Assembly: GCF_001667375.1 (NCBI RefSeq)
Contig: NZ_LZIN01000091.1
Span: 1-51,765, forward strand
Direction: 5' to 3'
Length of the DNA stretch: 51,765 nt
Source: Mycolicibacter sinensis
GTDB lineage: Bacteria > Actinomycetota > Actinomycetes > Mycobacteriales > Mycobacteriaceae
Shown piece by piece: positions 8,414-16,043 of this stretch (within the stretch, counting starts at the first letter, position 1; each line of letters begins with the position of its first letter). Under the pieces are notes generated by a model. The model had not been told where the DNA came from, made no database searches, and saw only the letters and a list, made by a program, of their open reading frames with translations. The translations under genes and the position numbers were made by a program.

Positions 8414-8740
8414 ATGTTGAAGAACGTCCGGAAGCCCCTCACCCTGGCCGCGATCGCCGGAGCCCTGATCACCGGCGCGGTCGCCCTGTCCGACGCCACC
8501 GCCAAGGCGGACGGCGTCAACTGGGACGCCGTCGCAGCCTGCGAGTCCGGCGGTAACTGGTCGATCAACACCGGTAACGGCTACTACGGCGGCCTGCAGT
8601 TCAATGCGGGCACCTGGCGTGCCAACGGCGGCAGCGGTATGCCGCACAATGCCAGCCGGGCCGAGCAGATCCGGGTGGCCGAGAACGTGCTGCGCAGCCA
8701 GGGCATCGGCGCGTGGCCGGTCTGCGGCCGTCGCGGCTGA
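8414..8740 (+). CDS. rpfE: Resuscitation-promoting factor RpfE, short form
   Basis: Secreted lytic transglycosylase-like enzyme that cleaves peptidoglycan and helps dormant cells resume growth. The 108 residues comprise a signal peptide (basic start, hydrophobic core at about 8-25, cleavage after ATAKA at residue 32) and directly the Rpf domain, with the catalytic glutamate E44 in ACESGGNW and the paired cysteines C43 and C104. The C-terminus AENVLRSQGI-AWPVCGRRG is almost identical to M. tuberculosis RpfE, but the alanine/proline-rich linker of roughly 70 residues that RpfE has there is absent. The ATG at 8414 has AAAGGA just upstream. A strong hairpin terminator follows. Confidence 0.93.
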   Translation: MLKNVRKPLTLAAIAGALITGAVALSDATAKADGVNWDAVAACESGGNWSINTGNGYYGGLQFNAGTWRANGGSGMPHNASRAEQIRVAENVLRSQGIGAWPVCGRRG

Positions 8741-8752
8741 CCTCCGGACGAC

Positions 8753-8781
8753 ACGGCGCCGGGCGATGAGCCCGGCGCCGT
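8753..8781 (+). terminator. Terminator hairpin after rpfE
   Basis: A perfect 12-base GC-rich stem, ACGGCGCCGGGC with GCCCGGCGCCGT, closes on a GATGA loop 12 bases after the rpfE stop. There is no T tract, as is usual in mycobacteria. Confidence 0.75.
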
Positions 8782-8807
8782 CGTCGTCGGCGGCGGAATG
8801 CGCCCGG

Positions 8808-8813
8808 TAGCGT
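8808..8813 (+). promoter_or_regulatory. -10 element of a leaderless promoter (Rv2449c-like gene)
   Basis: TAGCGT ends 7 bases before the ATG at 8821, so transcription should start at or next to the start codon. The surrounding sequence is nearly the same as that upstream of clpX. Confidence 0.5.
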
Positions 8814-8820
8814 CGGGACC

Positions 8821-10077
8821 ATGTCCGAAACGCCACGTGAGCTCGATGTCATCGTCTACGGGGCCACCGGCTTCGCCGGGAAGCTGACCGCCCAGTACCT
8901 GTCTCGCGCCGGCGGTGCCGCGCGTATCGGGCTGGCCGGGCGCTCGGCGGAGCGACTGCAGGCGGTGCGCGATGAGCTCGGTGCCGCGGCGCAGGACTGG
9001 CCGATCGTGGTCGCCGGCGCCGGAGACCCCGCGTCGCTGGAGGCGATGGCGGCCCGCACCCGAGTGGTGATCAGCACCGTCGGCCCCTACACCCGTTATG
9101 GCATACCCCTGGTCGCCGCCTGCGCCGCCGCGGGCACCGACTACGTCGACCTCACCGGCGAGGCGACGTTCGTGCGGGAGAGCATCGACCTCTACCACAA
9201 GCAGGCCGCAGACAACCGAGCGCGCATCGTGCACGCCTGCGGCTTCGACTCCATTCCCTCGGATCTCAGCGTCTATGCGCTCTACCGGGCGGCCCGCGAC
9301 GAGGGCACCGGAGACCTACTCGACACCGACCTCGTCGTGCGGGGCTTCTCCGGCGGTGTGTCCGGCGGCACCCTCGCCTCGATGGTGGAGGTCCTGAGCA
9401 CCGTCGCCAGCGACCCGGAGGCCCGGCGGCAGCTGTTCGATCCCCATACGCTCAGCGTCGACCGGCCGGCAGAACCCCGGCTGGGCCGCGAACCCGACCT
9501 GGCCTGGCACCGGGGCCGTGACATCGCGCCGGAACTGGAGGGAATCTGGACCGCCGGCTTCGCCATGGCGCCCTACAACACCCGCATCGTGCGGCGCAGC
9601 AACGGCTTGCTGGGCTGGGCCTACGGGCGCCGGTTCCGCTACGCCGAACACATGAGTGTCGGGTCGTCGGCCGCGGCCCCTGTGCTGTCGGCAATCGCGA
9701 CCGTGCTGGGCAAAGTGACCTTCGGACTCGGCGGCCACCTCTTCCGGCTGCTGCCGCCCGAATTGCTCGAGCGGGTGTTGCCCAAACCGGGCACCGGGCC
9801 GAGCCAAAGCACGCGCGAAAACGGCTACTACCGCCTCGAGACCTACACGAAAACGACCAGCGGAGCTCGCTATCTGGCGGTCATGGCGCAGCAGGGCGAC
9901 CCCGGCTACCAGGCCACCTCGGTGCTGCTGGCCGAGAGCGCGCTGGCGCTGGCACTCGATCGCGACGCTCTGTCCGATCACTACGGAGTGCTCACCCCGG
10001 CGGCCGCGATGGGCGACGCCCTGCTGGCCCGGCTGCCCGCGGCGGGGGTGACGTTAGAAGTGTCGCGGCTGCGCTGA
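8821..10077 (+). CDS. Saccharopine dehydrogenase-like / trans-acting enoyl reductase family protein
   Basis: The 418-residue protein begins with a Rossmann fold (VIVYGATGFAGKLTAQYL, residues 10-27), a glycine-rich dinucleotide-binding loop, followed by VVISTVGPYTRYG and DLTGE, typical of the saccharopine dehydrogenase family. It corresponds in position and sequence type to Rv2449c, a paralogue of Rv2953, the trans-acting enoyl reductase of phthiocerol and phenolglycolipid synthesis. The reaction of the Rv2449c branch is not established, so a role in lipid reduction is inference. No ribosome site is seen, and the -10 element just before the ATG suggests leaderless translation. Confidence 0.8.
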   Translation: MSETPRELDVIVYGATGFAGKLTAQYLSRAGGAARIGLAGRSAERLQAVRDELGAAAQDWPIVVAGAGDPASLEAMAARTRVVISTVGPYTRYGIPLVAACAAAGTDYVDLTGEATFVRESIDLYHKQAADNRARIVHACGFDSIPSDLSVYALYRAARDEGTGDLLDTDLVVRGFSGGVSGGTLASMVEVLSTVASDPEARRQLFDPHTLSVDRPAEPRLGREPDLAWHRGRDIAPELEGIWTAGFAMAPYNTRIVRRSNGLLGWAYGRRFRYAEHMSVGSSAAAPVLSAIATVLGKVTFGLGGHLFRLLPPELLERVLPKPGTGPSQSTRENGYYRLETYTKTTSGARYLAVMAQQGDPGYQATSVLLAESALALALDRDALSDHYGVLTPAAAMGDALLARLPAAGVTLEVSRLR

Positions 10078-10083
10078 CCGGTA

Positions 10084-10124
10084 TTGACACGACCGGTGTC
10101 GGTAGCCGTTGTTTCCGCTAGTGT
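10084..10124 (+). promoter_or_regulatory. Candidate promoter and operator for the DUF937 gene
   Basis: A perfect TTGACA stands at 10084-10089 and overlaps the inverted repeat GACAC-GACCG-GTGTC (10086-10100). TAGTGT at 10119-10124 is the nearest good -10, but the spacing of 29 bases from TTGACA is too long, so either a weaker hexamer is used or the two do not belong together. The dyad over the -35 would suit a repressor. Confidence 0.3.
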
Positions 10125-10179
10125 TTTTTGCGACCGCTCTTACGTCAGCACCCAGCAACGAAGGTGGACGAATACTCCC

Positions 10180-10770
10180 ATGGCCGGCCTTGACGATCTC
10201 TTCGCGCAGATTCCCATCCAGGACATTGCCAACCAGCTCGGTGCCGACTCGGGTGAGGTGGAGAGCACCATCCGCACCCTGGTGCCGGTGCTGGTCAGCG
10301 GACTGAACCACAACGCCCAGGACCCGGGCCAGGCCGACAACATCGCCAGCACGGCCAACAGCTTCGCGGCCCAGGGTTTTCTGGGCGACGCGCTCGGCAG
10401 CAACCAGGCCGAGGGTCAGCAGGTGATCTCGACCATCTTCGGCGGCAACGACACCAGCCAGGTTGCCTCGGCGCTGTCGGGCGCCGGCGCGGGCAACAAC
10501 GACCTGTTGCAAAAGCTGCTTCCGATCATCGCGCCGATCGTGCTCGCCTACATCGGCAAGCAACTGAGCGGCCAGAAGGAGGAGCCGGCCCAACAGCAGG
10601 GTTCCGGCGGCGGCCTCGGTGACGTCCTGGGCAGCATCCTGGGTGGCATGGCCGGTGGCGGCGGTGCCAAGAACCAGTCGATGGGCAGCATCCTGGGCAA
10701 CATGCTCGGCGGCAAGACCGGCGGCGCCATCGGCGACATCCTCGGCGGACTGCTCGGCGGCAAGAAGTAG
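10180..10770 (+). CDS. DUF937 family protein, function unknown
   Basis: The 196-residue product starts MAGLDDLFAQIPIQDIANQL and has the DUF937 layout: a helical N-terminal half with repeated short amphipathic helices (about 1-130), then a low-complexity tail of glycine-rich repeats such as LGSILGGMAGG, LGNMLGGKTGG and ILGGLLGGKK (about 145-196). There is no signal peptide or clear membrane span. The frame could extend upstream to 10084, but that part crosses the candidate promoter and lacks family similarity, so the ATG at 10180 is preferred. It is bounded by a terminator on the 3' side. No function is assigned to the family. Confidence 0.75.
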   Translation: MAGLDDLFAQIPIQDIANQLGADSGEVESTIRTLVPVLVSGLNHNAQDPGQADNIASTANSFAAQGFLGDALGSNQAEGQQVISTIFGGNDTSQVASALSGAGAGNNDLLQKLLPIIAPIVLAYIGKQLSGQKEEPAQQQGSGGGLGDVLGSILGGMAGGGGAKNQSMGSILGNMLGGKTGGAIGDILGGLLGGKK

Positions 10771-10782
10771 CCAGTCTTCACC

Positions 10783-10814
10783 AGCCCTCGGACCGATGGC
10801 GGTCCGGGGGCTTT
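10783..10814 (+). terminator. Terminator after the DUF937 gene
   Basis: AGCCCTCGGACCG (10783-10795) pairs with CGGTCCGGGGGCT (10800-10812) through 13 positions including one G-T wobble, with an ATGG loop and a short T run. It separates this gene from valS. Confidence 0.75.
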
Positions 10815-10837
10815 GGCCTGTGCTGGGCCGTCGTTCC

Positions 10838-10843
10838 TAGAAT
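10838..10843 (+). promoter_or_regulatory. -10 element of a leaderless valS promoter
   Basis: TAGAAT ends 6 bases before the GTG at 10850, so the transcript should begin at the start codon. TTGGCC at 10813-10818 could serve as -35 with 19-base spacing. Confidence 0.55.
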
Positions 10844-10849
10844 TGAGCG

Positions 10850-13501
10850 GTGACCGTGACCCCCGATGCCGCGAACACCGATCACCTGCCCAAATCCTGG
10901 GAGCCGGGTGCGGTTGAGGACGCGATCTACCAGCGCTGGGTGGATGCCGGCTACTTCACCGCGGATCCGGCCAGCACCAAGCCCGGCTATTCGATAGTGC
11001 TGCCCCCGCCGAACGTCACCGGCAGCCTGCACATGGGCCACGCCCTCGACCACACCCTGATGGACGCGCTGACCCGCCGCAAGCGGATGCAGGGTTATGA
11101 GGTGCTGTGGCTGCCGGGCATGGACCACGCCGGTATCGCGACTCAAAGCGTCGTGGAGCGGCGTCTGGCGGCCGAGGGCAAGACCAAAGAGGACCTCGGC
11201 CGCGCGGCCTTCATCGAGAAGGTGTGGGAGTGGAAGCGCGACTCCGGCGGCACCATCGGCACCCAGATGCGCCGGATCGGCGACGGCGTGGACTGGAGCC
11301 GTGAGCGGTTCACCATGGACGAGCACCTGTCACGCGCTGTCCGCACCATCTTCAAGCGGCTCTACGACGCCGGTCTGATTTACCAGGCCGAGCGGCTGGT
11401 CAACTGGTCGCCGGTGCTGGAGACCGCGATCAGCGACCTCGAGGTCAAATACGAGGACATCGAGGGCGAGCTGGTGTCGTTCCGGTACGGCTCATTAGAC
11501 GACGCACAGGCGCACCTGGTGGTCGCCACCACCCGGCTCGAGACCATGCTCGGCGACACCGCGATCGCGGTGCACCCCGACGACGACCGCTACCGAGACC
11601 TGGTCGGGACCAGCCTGGCGCACCCGTTCCTGGAGCGGCAGATCGCCGTGGTCGCCGACGCCCACGTCGACCCCGAATTCGGCACCGGCGCCGTCAAAGT
11701 CACTCCTGCCCATGACCCCAACGACTTCGAGATCGGCCTGCGCCACCAGCTGGCGATGCCGACGATCCTGGACACCAGGGGCCGGATCACCGGCACCGGA
11801 ACGCAGTTCGACGGCATGGACCGCTTTGAGGCCCGGGTCGCGGTGCGCGAAGCGCTGGCCGCCCAGGGCCGCATCGTCGCCGAGAAACGGCCCTACCTGC
11901 ACAGCGTCGGACATTCCGAGCGCAGCGGCGAGGTCATCGAGCCGCGGTTGTCGATGCAGTGGTGGGTCGATGTGTCCTCGCTGGCCAAGGCGGCCGGTGA
12001 CGCCGTCCGTAACGGCGACACCATCATTCACCCCAAAAGCCTGGAGCCGCGCTGGTTCAGCTGGGTCGACGACATGCACGACTGGTGCATCTCCCGCCAG
12101 CTGTGGTGGGGTCACCGCATCCCGATCTGGCACGGGCCCAATGGCGAGAAGGTCTGCGTCGGCCCGGATGACACGCCGCCGGAAGGCTGGGAGCAGGACC
12201 CCGACGTGCTCGACACCTGGTTCTCCTCGGCACTGTGGCCGTTCTCCACGATGGGCTGGCCGGAAGCCACGCCGGAGTTGGCGAAGTTCTATCCCACCAC
12301 CGTGTTGGTGACCGGCTACGACATCCTGTTCTTCTGGGTGGCCCGGATGATGATGTTCGGCACCTTCGTCGGCGATGACGACGCACTGCACGGTGGCAAG
12401 GTTCCGTTCCACAACGTGTTCCTGCACGGCCTGATTCGCGACGAGCACGGCCGCAAGATGAGCAAATCCCGCGGCAACGGCATCGACCCGCTGGACTGGG
12501 TCGAGACGTTCGGCGCCGACGCCCTGCGGTTCACCCTGGCCCGCGGCGCCAGCCCCGGTGGTGACCTGTCGATCGGCGAGGACCATGCCCGGGCGTCGCG
12601 CAACTTCGTCACCAAGCTGTTCAACGCCACCCGCTTCGCGCTGCTCAACGGCGCCCGGCCCGCGCCGCTGCCGTCGCTCGAGGAGCTGACCGATGCCGAC
12701 CGCTGGATCCTGGGGCGGCTGGAAGAGGTTCGCGCCGAAGTGGATTCGGCCTTCGACGGCTACGAGTTCGGCCGCGCCTGCGAGGCGCTCTACCACTTCG
12801 CCTGGGACGAGTTCTGCGACTGGTATGTGGAGTTGGCCAAAACGCAGCTGGGCGAGGGCCTTTCGCACACCACCGCGGTGCTGGCCGCGGTGCTCGATAC
12901 GCTGCTGCGCCTACTGCATCCGGTGATCCCGTTCGTTACCGAAACCTTGTGGCAGGAGCTCACCGGTGAAGAGTCCCTGGTGATCGCCGACTGGCCGGAG
13001 CCGTCCGGAATCGTTCTGGACCAGGTTGCCGCACAACGGATCGCCGACATGCAGAAGCTGGTGACCGAGGTGCGCCGGTTCCGCAGCGATCAGGGCCTGC
13101 GCGACCGGCAGAAGGTACCGGCCCGGTTGACCGGTATCGACGGCGCCGATCTGGCCACCCAGGTCGCCGCGGTGACGTCGCAGGCCTGGCTGACCGAGCC
13201 GGGCGAGGACTTCGCGCCATCGGCCACCGTCGAGGTGCGACTGGGCCCCACGGGCGGTGGAAGCACCGTCGTGGTCGAACTGGACACCTCGGGCACCGTC
13301 GATCTCGCCGCCGAACGGCGCCGCCTGGAAAAGGATCTGGCGGCCGCGGAGAAGGAGCTGGTGGCCACCGCGGCGAAGCTCGACAACGAGGCCTTCCTGG
13401 CCAAGGCGCCCGAAGCGGTGGTCGAAAAGATCCGGGCCCGTCAGCAGTCGGCCCGCGACGAAGTGGACCGGATCACCGTGCGTCTTTCGGGGCTGACATG
13501 A
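10850..13501 (+). CDS. valS: Valine--tRNA ligase
   Basis: Class I aminoacyl-tRNA synthetase that charges tRNA-Val. The 883 residues contain the HIGH-type motif HMGH (61-64) within PPPNVTGSLHMGH, the editing domain in the middle (WSPVLETAISDLEV, VKVTPAHDPNDFEIG), the KMSKS motif (536-540), an anticodon-binding helical domain, and the C-terminal coiled-coil arm rich in Glu, Lys and Ala (about 825-883). It begins at GTG 10850 (leaderless); another GTG two codons later is possible. Its stop overlaps the folC start by ATGA. Confidence 0.98.
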   Translation: MTVTPDAANTDHLPKSWEPGAVEDAIYQRWVDAGYFTADPASTKPGYSIVLPPPNVTGSLHMGHALDHTLMDALTRRKRMQGYEVLWLPGMDHAGIATQSVVERRLAAEGKTKEDLGRAAFIEKVWEWKRDSGGTIGTQMRRIGDGVDWSRERFTMDEHLSRAVRTIFKRLYDAGLIYQAERLVNWSPVLETAISDLEVKYEDIEGELVSFRYGSLDDAQAHLVVATTRLETMLGDTAIAVHPDDDRYRDLVGTSLAHPFLERQIAVVADAHVDPEFGTGAVKVTPAHDPNDFEIGLRHQLAMPTILDTRGRITGTGTQFDGMDRFEARVAVREALAAQGRIVAEKRPYLHSVGHSERSGEVIEPRLSMQWWVDVSSLAKAAGDAVRNGDTIIHPKSLEPRWFSWVDDMHDWCISRQLWWGHRIPIWHGPNGEKVCVGPDDTPPEGWEQDPDVLDTWFSSALWPFSTMGWPEATPELAKFYPTTVLVTGYDILFFWVARMMMFGTFVGDDDALHGGKVPFHNVFLHGLIRDEHGRKMSKSRGNGIDPLDWVETFGADALRFTLARGASPGGDLSIGEDHARASRNFVTKLFNATRFALLNGARPAPLPSLEELTDADRWILGRLEEVRAEVDSAFDGYEFGRACEALYHFAWDEFCDWYVELAKTQLGEGLSHTTAVLAAVLDTLLRLLHPVIPFVTETLWQELTGEESLVIADWPEPSGIVLDQVAAQRIADMQKLVTEVRRFRSDQGLRDRQKVPARLTGIDGADLATQVAAVTSQAWLTEPGEDFAPSATVEVRLGPTGGGSTVVVELDTSGTVDLAAERRRLEKDLAAAEKELVATAAKLDNEAFLAKAPEAVVEKIRARQQSARDEVDRITVRLSGLT

Positions 13502-14925
13502 CCGAGCACCCGGTCGGCACCACCGAGCCGACCCCGGATGAGATCGCGGCGCTGCTGCAGGTCGAGCACCTGCTCGACCAGCGGTGGGGCGAGACCAAGA
13601 TCGAGCCGAGCCTGACCCGGATCAACGCCGTGCTGGAGCTGCTCGGCTCCCCGCAGCGCAGCTATCCCTCGATTCACGTGGCGGGTACCAACGGCAAGAC
13701 CTCGGTGGTCCGGATGATCGATGCGCTACTGACGGCGTTCAGCCGTCGTACCGGTCGCACCACCAGCCCGCATCTGCAATCGGCGGTCGAGCGCATCGCC
13801 ATCGACGGGGTCCCGATCACCCCGGCCAGATACGTGGAGACCTACGCCGAGATCGAGCCGTTCGTGCAGATGGTCGACGCGTCCTCGCAGGAGCAGGGCG
13901 GGCCGGCGATGAGCAAATTCGAAGTGCTCACCGCAATGGCGTTCGCGGCGTTCGCCGACGCCCCGATCGACGTCGCGGTCGTGGAGGTCGGCATGGGCGG
14001 CCGCTGGGACGCGACCAATGTCGTCGACGCCCCGGTTGCCGTGATCACCCCGATCGGCATCGACCACGTCGACTACCTGGGCGACGACATCGCCGGCATC
14101 GCCGCGGAGAAGGCCGGCATCATTCACCGCTCCGCCGATGAGCTCGTCGATACCGTGGCGGTGATTGCCCGTCAGGCCCCCGAGGCGATGGAGATGCTGC
14201 TGGCCCAGTCGGTGCGCGCGGATGCCGCGGTGGCGCGGGAGAACTCCGAGTTCGCGGTGCGCAGCCGCCGGCTGGCGGTCGGTGGCCAGCTGTTGGAGCT
14301 GCAGGGCCTGGGCGGGGTGTACGCCGATATCTTTCTGCCGCTGCACGGCGAACACCAGGCCCACAATGCGGTGGTGGCGTTGGCGGCAGTCGAGGCGTTC
14401 TTCGGTGCCGGTGCCGAGCGTCAGCTCGACGTCGACACGGTCCGGGCCGGCTTCGCCGCGGCGACGAGCCCCGGGCGGCTGGAGCGGATGCGCAGTTCGC
14501 CCACGGTGTTCGTCGACGCCGCGCACAACCCGGCCGGCGCGGCCGCCCTGGCCCAGGCGCTGACCGACGAGTTCGACTTCCGGTTCCTGGTCGGGGTGGT
14601 CAGCGTGCTCGCCGACAAGGACGTCAGCGGAATCCTCGCCGCCCTGGAACCGGTGTTCGACCGAATCGTGGTGACCCACAACGGATCTCCGCGGGCCGTG
14701 GACATCGAGACGCTGACCGCGGCGGCGGTGCGGTGGTTCGGAGACGACCGGGTGGTGACCACCGAGACGCTCGGGGACGCCATCGACACCGCCACCGCGC
14801 TGGTCGACGAGTTCGACTCCGAGGGCTCCGGACAGCAACCGTTCGCCGGAACCGGCATTGTGATCACCGGCTCGGTGGTCACCGCCGGGGCCGCCCGCAC
14901 CTTGTTCGGAAAGGACCCGGCATGA
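13498..14925 (+). CDS. folC: Bifunctional folylpolyglutamate synthase / dihydrofolate synthase
   Basis: Adds glutamate to dihydropteroate and extends polyglutamate tails on folates. The 475-residue Mur-ligase-family protein has the P-loop HVAGTNGKTSV (about 60-70), TSPHLQSAVERI, the metal-binding VEVGMGGRWDATN and TPIGIDHVDYLG motifs, and the C-terminal VFVDAAHNPAGA motif. It overlaps both valS and the next gene by ATGA, so the three are probably translated together. Confidence 0.95.
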   Translation: MTEHPVGTTEPTPDEIAALLQVEHLLDQRWGETKIEPSLTRINAVLELLGSPQRSYPSIHVAGTNGKTSVVRMIDALLTAFSRRTGRTTSPHLQSAVERIAIDGVPITPARYVETYAEIEPFVQMVDASSQEQGGPAMSKFEVLTAMAFAAFADAPIDVAVVEVGMGGRWDATNVVDAPVAVITPIGIDHVDYLGDDIAGIAAEKAGIIHRSADELVDTVAVIARQAPEAMEMLLAQSVRADAAVARENSEFAVRSRRLAVGGQLLELQGLGGVYADIFLPLHGEHQAHNAVVALAAVEAFFGAGAERQLDVDTVRAGFAAATSPGRLERMRSSPTVFVDAAHNPAGAAALAQALTDEFDFRFLVGVVSVLADKDVSGILAALEPVFDRIVVTHNGSPRAVDIETLTAAAVRWFGDDRVVTTETLGDAIDTATALVDEFDSEGSGQQPFAGTGIVITGSVVTAGAARTLFGKDPA

Positions 14926-15272
14926 CCGACCACACCGCGGCGCCCGATCCGTGGCGCGGTTTCCGCGGCGTGATGGCGGCGACCCTGATCCTCGAGGCGA
15001 TCGTGGTGCTGCTGGCGCTGCCGGTGGTCCACGTGGTCGGCGGCGGGCTGACACCGGCGTCGCTGGCCTACCTGCTCGGCTTGGCGCTGGTGTTGGTGCT
15101 GTTCACCGGAATCCAGGGCCGGTCCTGGGCGATCTGGGCCAATCTGGCGGTGCAACTGGTGTTGGTCGCCGGGTTCGCGGTCTATCCGGGCGTGGGTGTG
15201 ATGGGCCTGGTGTTCACCGGCGTGTGGGCGCTGATCGCCTACTTCCGTGCCGAGGTGTTGCGCCGGTCATAG
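14922..15272 (+). CDS. DUF4233 small membrane protein
   Basis: A 116-residue protein with three or four hydrophobic segments (about 18-40, 46-62, 70-88, 91-108) and short polar ends, matching the DUF4233 family represented by Rv2446c, which sits between folC and ndk in mycobacteria. The ATG overlaps the folC stop. Function is unknown; the fixed place after folC suggests only conserved co-expression. Confidence 0.8.
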   Translation: MTDHTAAPDPWRGFRGVMAATLILEAIVVLLALPVVHVVGGGLTPASLAYLLGLALVLVLFTGIQGRSWAIWANLAVQLVLVAGFAVYPGVGVMGLVFTGVWALIAYFRAEVLRRS

Positions 15273-15288
15273 CGGGGCGGCTATTCGG

Positions 15289-15294
15289 TACGCT
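15289..15294 (+). promoter_or_regulatory. -10 element of a leaderless ndk promoter
   Basis: TACGCT is followed by exactly 6 bases and the GTG start at 15301. The same hexamer and spacing occur before proA and, on the minus strand, before the Sir2 gene. Confidence 0.55.
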
Positions 15295-15300
15295 GACGCG

Positions 15301-15747
15301 GTGACTGAGCGGACTTTGGTGCTGATCAAGCCGGACGGCGTGAACCGTCGGCTGGTGGGCGAGATCATCAGCCGGATCGAGAAGAAGGGCCTGACGCTGG
15401 CGGCGCTGGAGCTGCGGCCGGTGCAGCAGGCCGTGGCCCGGCAGCACTACGGCGAACACGAGGGCAAGGCGTTCTTCGCCTCCCTGCTGGACTTCATCAC
15501 CTCCGGCCCGGTGGTCGCCGCCGTGGTGGAGGGACCGCGGGCCATCGAGGCGTTCCGGCAGCTCGCCGGCGGTACCGACCCGGTGGCCAAGGCCACCCCC
15601 GGGACCATCCGGGGTGACTTCGGACTGGAGACCCAGTACAACCTGGTGCACGGCTCCGACTCGCCGGAGTCGGCCGAGCGCGAGATCGCGCTGTGGTTCC
15701 CCGACCTGAAGCCGTCGACGCCGACCTCACCCATGACACTGGCCTGA
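15301..15747 (+). CDS. ndk: Nucleoside diphosphate kinase
   Basis: Balances nucleoside triphosphate pools by phosphate transfer through a phosphohistidine. The 148 residues contain TLVLIKPDGV at the start, the substrate-binding VAKATPGTIRGDFG and the active-site histidine H117 in NLVHGSDSPESAEREI, the same number as in M. tuberculosis Ndk. The protein runs about 12 residues beyond the usual 136, ending in a Pro/Ser/Thr-rich tail. The GTG start is directly preceded by a leaderless-type -10. Confidence 0.97.
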   Translation: MTERTLVLIKPDGVNRRLVGEIISRIEKKGLTLAALELRPVQQAVARQHYGEHEGKAFFASLLDFITSGPVVAAVVEGPRAIEAFRQLAGGTDPVAKATPGTIRGDFGLETQYNLVHGSDSPESAEREIALWFPDLKPSTPTSPMTLA

Positions 15748-16043
15748 CGTCGCAGTTAATGCCTTTGGCCCGGGTTGCTCGGGTTGTGTGGGATACTGAC
15801 CAACGGGTGAACGTCACCGGACCGGTGTCGGACACCCGAATGAAGACTTAGCGAGTGCGACGGTCGCGATATGTGATGCGGCGCCGATCGCGGGTCCTCA
15901 TTCAGCCAGGCACCGAGTCGGTTCCACCCGAGCCCCTCGGAGCGAGACCACCACAAGCCCGGGGGAAGTGAGCCGGGCGAATAACGAGAAGCCCTCGCGT
16001 GGCCGCGTCGTAGTTACGCGCCCGGGGGCTTGAGGAGACGTAC
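15748..16043 (+). promoter_or_regulatory. rne promoter region and long structured 5' leader
   Basis: This 296-base gap has no gene. GATACT at 15792-15797 is the best -10, giving a leader of roughly 240 bases; no matching -35 stands out. The leader can fold in several places. The last hairpin is formed by AAGCCC (15989-15994) with GGGCTT (16026-16031), with an inner CGCGT/ACGCG pair, and its 3' arm directly abuts the ribosome site GAGGAG (16032-16037). RNase E messages in other bacteria are autoregulated through their leaders, so this element may do the same. Confidence 0.45.
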
